In this document: positions 56,542 through 64,000 of the stretch, piece after piece
Layout of the letters: the number at the start of each line of letters is the position of its first letter
Position numbering within the stretch: the stretch's first letter is position 1
Source: Ignavibacteria bacterium
GTDB lineage: Bacteria > Bacteroidota > Ignavibacteria > Tepidaquicellales > Tepidaquicellaceae
NCBI GenBank assembly: GCA_016704345.1
Contig: JADJAH010000003.1
Coordinates: 496,001 to 560,000, forward strand
Reading direction: 5' to 3'
Length of the DNA stretch: 64,000 nucleotides
Position numbers and translations under genes: made by a program
The notes under the pieces: model-generated
Told to the model about the DNA's origin: nothing
Database searches by the model: none
Seen by the model: only the letters and a program-made list of their open reading frames with translations

Positions 56542-56750
56542 CGGCGAAAATAGGGACTCAGCGGGAATGAAAGAAACACGGGATGTTAAAGTCTCCCGCA
56601 TTATTGACCGACGATCTCATCTTGAGTTTTCAGAGGGGACTCCACCTAGTGGCGGGCAGCGCGAACGAGAATTTGATAATTTTAGCAGTACATTTCTTTG
56701 AAAAGTATTGATCGAATAAACACATATTTTTTAAGATCGTTTTAGGAAAG

Positions 56751-58244
56751 TCAACTCGCGCGGGGAGACCGATCACCTTTTAATTCACCCACCTTTTCCA
56801 AAAGCCATTTCTTAAAAGTAAGCTTAATGTCTTTAGATATTTCCGTTTCAAGAATGCCGATATCTTTTTTATTTCCGGATTCCTTTAAATTCAATAATTC
56901 ATTTACAGCTTTAATAAAAATTCTTTCACGGTCTTTTAATTTATCCGAAAGATCTTTTGTATTTGCAATGTATTCCTTTATTGACTTTATGAGAGAATTT
57001 GCCTGCTCAAAATAACCGAGTTCAAAATAAATAAGAAGCAGCAGTCTCTTAGCATCCATTTTAAAATAAAAGAAATCATTATGAACCATTATAAGATTTT
57101 CAAGGGCTTTGCCGAATTCTTTTCTTCCGAAATGAACATATGCCAACGAAAAATACCGTATGTTTTCACGGTATTCCGGCTTTAATTCATTTATAAAATC
57201 ATTTACAAAAGTTTCGAACCAGTCTGTTTCATTCAATGAAAATGCGGAGAGAGCAATATTCCTGAATTTAACTATATCCATAATATCATTCTCACTGTTT
57301 TTATACAAACCAAGCTCAACAGATCTTTTATGGATTTCGAATTGCTCTCTTCCGAATATTCCGGTATTATCATTCAGACATTGCAGAGAACAGTATGAGA
57401 TAAGCATTGCATATAAATAAAATCTTTCACTCTGACCAAAAAAAGAATAGTATTCATCTACCATTTTTTTAAATTCAAAATAGTGTTTATGATCTTCAGT
57501 ATGTTTCATCATCAGGTATGCCGCATAGTTTACCACAACATAGGGATAAAATTTATCATTATTTTTTTTCATTACTTCCAAAACTCCAGGTGAATCAAGG
57601 TGATTCATAAGATTATCAATAAGATTTTCTCTCAAAATAACATTGTGCGTCTTTGCCGCGATGCTCAATTCATGATTTCGGTAACCTTTTATGAGTGCTG
57701 CCACTGCAAAAAATTCACCTTGTGATAAGATAGATTCAACTGCCCCTGAAATGTCGCCCTTTTCAATACAGTACACCATAGAGTTCTGAGCTGAATAAAA
57801 TTGATTTATAAAATCCAGGGCACCACCTTTTTCAGGGAGTTCATTATTGGCTGTGGAATTATTAAATATTTTCTCAAATTCTTTGTAAGATCTCTTCTCT
57901 CTGAGCCTGTTCAACAGATAGTATTCTCTCCTGTGGGAATCATCATTCAGCCCGGTCTGAATAAGAAACTCTTTGCAGAGTTTAAACATTTCGGAAGACA
58001 GTGTATGTATAAATGTTTTTGATTTTAATTTATCATACTTTTTCCCGGGATACAATTGTTCATAAAAATTCTTTTCGCTGAAACTTTCTTCTTCAAACCT
58101 TGGATAAAATTTCTTCAGACATTTGAAAAACGCCGATAAGTCCCGCCCGCGATTGAAGTAAGGCGACTCTATGAATAATTCTAATTCCCGGAATTCATGC
58201 GGTGTAAATGTTTTAATTAAATTTATAAGCTTGGAATCCTTCAT
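56751..58244 (-). CDS. Helical-repeat protein of unknown function
   Basis: A 497-residue protein, almost all alpha-helical, with an AT-rich gene. The N-terminus reads KLINLIKTFTPHEFRELELF followed by IESPYFNRGRDLSAFFKC. The 'SPYFN' signature recurs in a set of Bacteroidota/Ignavibacteria proteins of unknown role (from memory). The middle and end look TPR-like (YAAYLMMKHTEDHKHYFEFK, YFSLAYVHFGRKEFGKALEN, LLLIYFELGYFEQANSLIKS). It has no signal peptide, so it is cytoplasmic. It is divergently placed from the giant FG-GAP exoprotein gene, 189 bases apart. A regulatory or chaperone link to that protein is only a guess. Confidence 0.8.
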   Translation of the reverse strand: MKDSKLINLIKTFTPHEFRELELFIESPYFNRGRDLSAFFKCLKKFYPRFEEESFSEKNFYEQLYPGKKYDKLKSKTFIHTLSSEMFKLCKEFLIQTGLNDDSHRREYYLLNRLREKRSYKEFEKIFNNSTANNELPEKGGALDFINQFYSAQNSMVYCIEKGDISGAVESILSQGEFFAVAALIKGYRNHELSIAAKTHNVILRENLIDNLMNHLDSPGVLEVMKKNNDKFYPYVVVNYAAYLMMKHTEDHKHYFEFKKMVDEYYSFFGQSERFYLYAMLISYCSLQCLNDNTGIFGREQFEIHKRSVELGLYKNSENDIMDIVKFRNIALSAFSLNETDWFETFVNDFINELKPEYRENIRYFSLAYVHFGRKEFGKALENLIMVHNDFFYFKMDAKRLLLLIYFELGYFEQANSLIKSIKEYIANTKDLSDKLKDRERIFIKAVNELLNLKESGNKKDIGILETEISKDIKLTFKKWLLEKVGELKGDRSPRAS

Positions 58245-58433
58245 AAAAAAGTTTGAATGGAAATTTCTGTAAGAATAAAATATTCAGAAGTTAAATTATA
58301 GCTTATTATTGATACATTCAGTCTCATTCTATATGATTAGTCTGTAAGAATCGCAAAAAATTTTGTTTGGAATAAGATATGAGAATAAGTATTTGTTAAA
58401 TTATATTAATCAATCACATTTTCGGAGGGAAAA

Positions 58434-61400
58434 ATGAGAATTAGAAACATTACAATTGCAGCAGTAATTTCAATAGTTATATTTTCATTTAAAGGTTCAG
58501 GTTTCATTTTCGAATTCCCCGAAAACGGGCGGAACACCGGTGTTACATTAAAATGTCCTCCGCCGCCCTGCTTCGGAAATATTATCAAGAACCAAAATCA
58601 TCCGGAGAATAATTCATTGGACAAGTCTGACGGTATTCAGACCGTATCAGAAGATATTGACAAGGATTGGTACTCAGGGGCAATGGAAAATATTCAGAGA
58701 GAAGAATATAATATTTCTTATTCCGAAGAACTGGGTGCGTTTCAGTCACCCAACCGTGCAAACAATATCCGTTTTATTTATCATAATGACGGGTTCACCG
58801 CTAAAAATAGGATTAACAAAATTCCGCTTTTTGATCTCAGGGATAAAAGTATTAAGGAAAGTGATAAGAAGTATGAGAGTGTTCCTGAGTGGAGCATAGA
58901 TTTCAAATTAACAATGGTCAATAATGAATCTTCTATAGCAGAAGGTGAACTAAGTGCTGCAGGAAATAAGGCTTTCATAGAAGATCAAAACATAAAAATC
59001 AATTATACTAACAATGAAGAAGGTATGCGGCAGGATTTTATAATTAAGAAAAAACCTGAAGGCGAAGGAAAGCTGAGATTGAACATAAATGCCGGCACAA
59101 AATTAAAGATGGTAGTCGGAGCAGATGCGCTAATGTTTAAGGACAACCAGGGAGTTGAAAAGATGAAATATTCTGCATTAAAAGTATGGGACGCAAACGG
59201 CGTTGAATTGCGAGCCTATTTTGAGAAGAGTGAAAAATTACAAATTACAAATGACAAATTACAAATAGAAAATCAAAAATCACAAATCCGAAATTCCAAA
59301 TCCCAAATCAAAGAATATCTCAAATCCTTTTCCATCGTCGTCAACGACGAAGATGCAGTTTATCCGATAACTATTGACCCGCTTTCCACTACTCAAAGCT
59401 GGAAAGTAGAGAGCAATCAGGCAGGTGCTTACATGGGTTGCAGTGTCGCAACTGCCGGAGATGTTAACGGTGACGGGTTCAGTGATGTGATAGTCGGAGC
59501 AGAGGGCTATGACGGCGGTAATCGCAGAGAAGGAAGAGCTTTTGTTTATCACGGCTCTGCCACAGGATTATCCCTGACTGCAAACTGGATAGCAGAAAGC
59601 GATCAGGATTCAGCTTACTTTGGCAACTGTGTTTCAACTGCGGGAGATGTCAATGGTGACGGATACTCTGATATTATAATCGGAGCAAAACAGTATACCA
59701 ACGGACAGAAATTTGAGGGAAGAGCATTTGTATGGTTTGGAAGCTCAACCGGACTTGGTGCAAACGGTACACCCGCGAATGCAGACTGGTCTGCTGAAAG
59801 TGATCAAGTCCGTTCATATTTTGGGTGGAGCGTTTCAACTGCAGGTGATGTAAACGGTGACGGATATTCTGACATTATTGTTGGTGCACCTTATTATTCA
59901 AACGGACATACATCAGAGGGAAGAACTTACTTTTTTTATGGTACAGCTTCTGGTTTACCTGCAACTGCAAACTTTACTGTTGAAAGCAACAGTTCTACGG
60001 GATTGTGTGGATTTTCAGTTTCCACTGCCGGAGACATTAATGGTGACGGATATTCCGATGTTATTATAGGAGGAGACGCATTATCAAATGGACAAACAAA
60101 TGAAGGAAGAGTCTGGGTTTATCACGGTTCATCAGTAGGCATATCAACGGCTACTGCCAACTGGACAGCAGAAAGCAATCAGACCGGTGCTTTTTTCGGA
60201 CATAGTGTGTCGACAGCAGGAGATGTAAATGGAGACGGGTACTCCGATATTTTAGTTGGCGCATTAAATTTTGATAACGGTCAGACAAATGAAGGAAAGG
60301 TTTTTTTATGGTATGGAAGCTCAGCAGGTCTTGCAGCAGGTGGCGGCATTCCGTCAAATGCAGCCTGGACTTATGAAAGCAATGTTGCCAATGATCAGGT
60401 GGGTGCCTGTGTATCAACAGCCGGAGATGTAACCGGCGATGGCTATGCTGATGTAATTTTTTATGCTGGCAGGGTTCCATTTGGTTTATATAATCTGGAT
60501 TATGCAGCTGCTTTTTACGGAGGCTCAACCGGACTGCCACTGACACCGGATTGGAAACAGACCGATAGTGTTATATATAGTTACTTCGGTTCTCAAGTTG
60601 CAACAGCCGGGGATATTAACGGAGACGGAATCAGTGATGTAATTATCGGTTCTTTTAATTATAGTGTGCCTAATCCGGGAGATCAATATGAAGGAGCCGC
60701 TTTTGTTTATAACGGCTCTCCAGACGGACTGTCTTCCACTGCTGCAAACTGGACAGCTGATGGCAATCAGGCAAGCGGCGCTTTTGGACGATCTGTTTCA
60801 TCTGCCGGAGACGTCAACGGGGACGGGTACAACGATGTGATAGTAGGAGCTTATTTATTTGACAACGGAGAGACTAACGAAGGGAGGGCATTTGTATATC
60901 ATGGTTCTGCGAACGGACTTTCATTAACTGCAAACTGGACAGCTGAAATCAATCGGACCAATGCGGGTTTTGGAGTATCTGTTTCAACTGCCGGAGATGT
61001 CAACGGAGATGGTTATTCTGATGTAATTGTAGGTGCACATAAATATAGCAACGGCGAATCAAATGAAGGTGGGGCTTTTATTTATTACGGATCCTCTTCG
61101 GGTTTATCTTTATCAGCCAATCATACTCTTGAGATCAATCAGGTGGATGCTATTTTTGGATATTCTGTTTCAACTGCCGGAGACGTCAACGGGGACGGGT
61201 ACAGCGATGTGATAATAGGAGCTCAGAATTTTGATAACGGAGAGTCAAATGAAGGTAAAGTGTTTGTTTATTATGGTTCATCAATCGGACCAACCTCATC
61301 ATTCAACTGGACAGCAGAAGGTAATCAGATAGACGCAAAATTTGGAGTATCTGTTTCAACTGCCGGAGATGTTAACGGTGATGGATATAGCGATGTGATA

Positions 61401-64000
61401 ATAGGGGCTATGGGATTTGACAACGGACAATTAGACGAAGGAAAAACTTTTGTTTATTTCGGATCGGCATTAGGATTATCTTTAACACACAACTGGACTT
61501 TTGAAAGTAATCAGGCAAACGGACAATTAGGTATCAGCGTTTCAACAGCAGGAGATATCAACGGTGACGGGTATTCCGATGTGATCGTAAGTGCTCATAC
61601 ATATTCTAACGGACAGTCTGCCGAAGGCAGTGCATTTCTGTTCCACGGATCTTTAACCGGATTATCTTTAACGCCTAACTGGACAGGAGAAAGCAATCAG
61701 GCAGCATCACAATATGGATATTCAGTATGCACAGCCGGTGATGTAAACGGAGACGGATATTCAGATGTTATTGTTGGTGCACCTGGCATTTCAAACGGAC
61801 AAGGCAGCGAAGGAAGGACTTATGTATATAATGGATCTCCGAGCGGATTATCATCAACAGCAAGCCGGATAATGGAACTTGATGTGAGTAATGCTTTCCT
61901 CGGGGTGTCAGTCTCGACTGCGGGCGATGTCAACGGAGACGGATATTCTGAAGTAATTGCAGGTGCAAATAATTTTAACGGACCAACAACGGGGGACGTG
62001 CTGCAGTTTTTTATGGTAATGGAATTACAGGTAGAATAGCAAGAGCAAGACAGTATAAACCAGGTACCAGTAATGTAATATCATCCGGCGGACTATCGGG
62101 AACAAATGGTCAGGTAAGATTAAATACTTTCGTAAAAAATCCTTACGGAAGAGCGGACGGGAAAATTGTTTACGAATATAAGGCTAATGGTGTCCCGTTC
62201 AGCGGATCAATAATTACAAACAGTGTTTCATCATCCGGATCGGGTGCTAATACTGACCTTGGAATCGGAGGCACTCCGCTTAACGTTGATGTTTCAGGTC
62301 TGCATACTAATAAGGTGTATAAATGGAGATCAAGGGTTCAGTATAATCTTGTGAATAATCCATATCAGAAATTCGGACCATGGAAATATTATTCAAATTA
62401 TATTTCCAATCCGCAGGATGGGTTTAAGGCAATTACAGTTGATAATACCGCACCATCTATTTCATATTCCAATCTGCTGAATACAAGCAACATGTCAAAT
62501 GTTTCATTGACCAATGTTGTAGTTACAGATGCGAGCGGAGTTCAGGGTACATCCGGCTCGCGTCCGAGAATATATTTTAAAAGAAAACCGGACGTAAATT
62601 CTTTTTTTGACAATACAAACTCTACAGGTGGCTGGAAATATTCTGAAGCCTCCGGCTCTGTCTCACCATTTGATTTTACAATCAATTATACCTTACTGAA
62701 CGGAGTTTTAACCGGTCAGGATACTATACAATACTTCGTAACAGCTCAGGACATTAGGCCGTTCGGTGCTGTAAATGTAGGAATAACAAGCGGAACGTTT
62801 TCCGTAAATCCGTCATCGGTAAATTTGACATCTACCGCATTCCCGGTTGGAGGAACCATCAATTCATATATAGTCAGCGTCTATTTATTTCAATCATTCA
62901 CTCCCGAAAGCGGACCTGTAGGAACTACTGTTACAATTGGGGGAGTAGGCTTCAATCCCGTACCCTCAAACAACGCAGTTTATTTTGGAGCAGTAAGAGT
63001 ACCTGTTTCCGGCTCAACCAGCACAAGCCTTACAGTAACAGTTCCGGCAGGCGCTGACCATAAAAACATATCCGTTACAAATCTTGGAACAAATCTTACC
63101 CGTTATTCATCAAAACCTTTCAGGGTTACTTTCAGATCTTGCCCTGTACCCGAGTTTGCCTCAAAGCTTGACTTTGTAAATCAACCGGCTCGGGGTTTAA
63201 GTATAATTGATTTTGACGGTGACGGGAAACCTGATGTCGCTTCATTTATTGCAGCCGATTCAGTTTCAATATTCCGGAATATTTCCTCCGTTGGTTTACT
63301 TAACTTTGAACCGAGAACCAGCTTTTCTGTAGGCTCAGGTGAATATGACATTAATTCAGGAGACCTTGACGGTGACGGAAAACCTGATATAATAGGTGTC
63401 AATTCCAATGACAATACAATTTCAATATTGCGCAATACATCCACTCCGGGAAATATTAACTTTGCCTTAAAATCTGATTTCAACACAGGATCTTATCCTA
63501 CATCAGTGGCAACAGGTGATCTGGACGGAGACGGTAAACCTGATTTGGCAGTGACAAACCTTGCCAATAACAATGTTTCATTATTTCTGAATACTTCAAC
63601 TGTTGGAAATATTAATTTTGCTCCAAGGGTTGATTTCAGTTCAGCAACATTACCGATCTCAGTAGGTATAGGAGATATTGATGGTGACGGGAAACCCGAT
63701 ATTGTAATTGCAAACAATAGCTCAGCGACAATATTAGTTTTACAAAATCTCTCAACTTCCGGAAATTTAAATTTCAGCTCTGCTCTAAGCCTCACAACAG
63801 GTTCATCTCCCAGATCAGTTAGTTTAGGAGATATAGACGGTGACGGTAAAGCTGAAATTGTTGTTGCAAATACTACCAGCTCAACACTTTCTGTTTTCAG
63901 AAATTTATCTACGGCAGGAAGTATAAACTTATCCAATAAAGTGGATTTCGTAACAGGTTCATCGCCCCAATCAGTTAGTTTAGGAGATATAGACGGTGAT
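58434..64000 (+). CDS. Giant secreted FG-GAP/VCBS-repeat protein, one frame break, cut by the right edge
   Basis: A short signal-like N-terminus (ITIAAVISIVIFSFKGSGFI) precedes a beta region ending VVNDEDAVYPITIDP. Then come 14 FG-GAP repeats of the type STAGDVNGDGYSDVIVGA (about residues 335-1190), which would make two seven-bladed integrin-like propellers. The frame closes at 62039 after a T6 run (62007-62012). One added T gives FYGNGITGRIARARQYKPGT, and it continues through Ig-like parts, an IPT/TIG domain (FTPESGPVGTTVTIGGVGF) and six VCBS units (GDLDGDGKPD) to the window edge with no stop. FG-GAP loops bind calcium and often serve adhesion. A sorting domain may lie beyond the edge. An AT-rich heptamer tract lies in frame at 59229-59310. 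Confidence 0.88.
59229..59310 (+). repeat. In-frame heptanucleotide tract inside the FG-GAP gene
   Basis: About a dozen imperfect 7-bp units ending in AAA (TTACAAA, TGACAAA, TCACAAA, TTCCAAA, TCCCAAA). It encodes a Lys/Gln/Asn-rich run (KLQITNDKLQIENQKSQIRN) between the strand RAYFEKS and FSIVVNDEDAVYPI. The frame is kept. Confidence 0.8.

Overview
The window looks like a chromosomal segment of a member of the Bacteroidota/Ignavibacteria group, probably Ignavibacteria-like. Several large secreted proteins end in the 'NYPNPFNPST...' type IX secretion (T9SS) sorting domain with a FlgD-like fold, which is typical of that lineage. Shine-Dalgarno sites are patchy, TTG starts are common, the tRNA lacks an encoded CCA, and lipid A/heptose genes point to a Gram-negative envelope. 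The lineage is inferred from style, not from a database search.

Layout: 0-19 kb is mostly an exoprotein region. It holds a subtilisin-like protease (cut by the left edge), a reprolysin-like metalloprotease, a PhoX/DUF839-like protein, a CHRD-domain protein, a Ycf48/BNR-like protein, a large beta-helix protein, a 5'-nucleotidase, an outer-membrane barrel and two related lipoproteins. 19.3-25.3 kb is a housekeeping run (rplM-rpsI-rpsB-tsf-pyrH-frr) followed by waaA and gmhA. 25.3-39.7 kb is a minus-strand run: a second S8 protease, a 2-oxoacid dehydrogenase E2, prs, a CAP-domain protein, two family-9 glycosyltransferases, a BNR-type exoprotein, a POT peptide transporter, nth and wecB. 39.7-47 kb is an accessory, repeat-rich stretch: a 425-bp inverted-repeat element, a Ycf48-like exoprotein, a 21-bp minisatellite, a strongly T/G-rich block, a toxin-antitoxin pair and a REP-associated (HUH) transposase among palindromic repeats. 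47.3-54.1 kb is housekeeping again: rpmE, a GlmU-like protein, tRNA-Val, thrS-infC-rpmI-rplT, pheS and a lipoprotein cyclophilin. 54.5-64 kb holds another T9SS protein, further repeats, an alpha-helical-repeat protein of unknown role and a giant FG-GAP protein that runs off the right edge.

Two themes stand out. First, three unrelated exoproteins (3009, 32187 and 40811) lack the NYPNPFNP domain and share a different C-terminal module of about 180 residues ending in a dockerin-like pair of calcium loops. Second, around the HUH transposase there are several families of small palindromic repeats. One 49-bp copy at 45860-45908 lies inside a larger repeat whose uninterrupted version is at 56292-56419, and it is bordered by a 6-bp duplication, so it looks recently mobile.

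Sequence quality: at least a dozen genes carry single-base reading-frame breaks, densest between 6.9 and 20 kb and often in homopolymers. They include the essential genes rplM and rpsI. Most breaks are therefore probably assembly or consensus errors, and 'broken' genes there should not be taken as true pseudogenes without checking reads.
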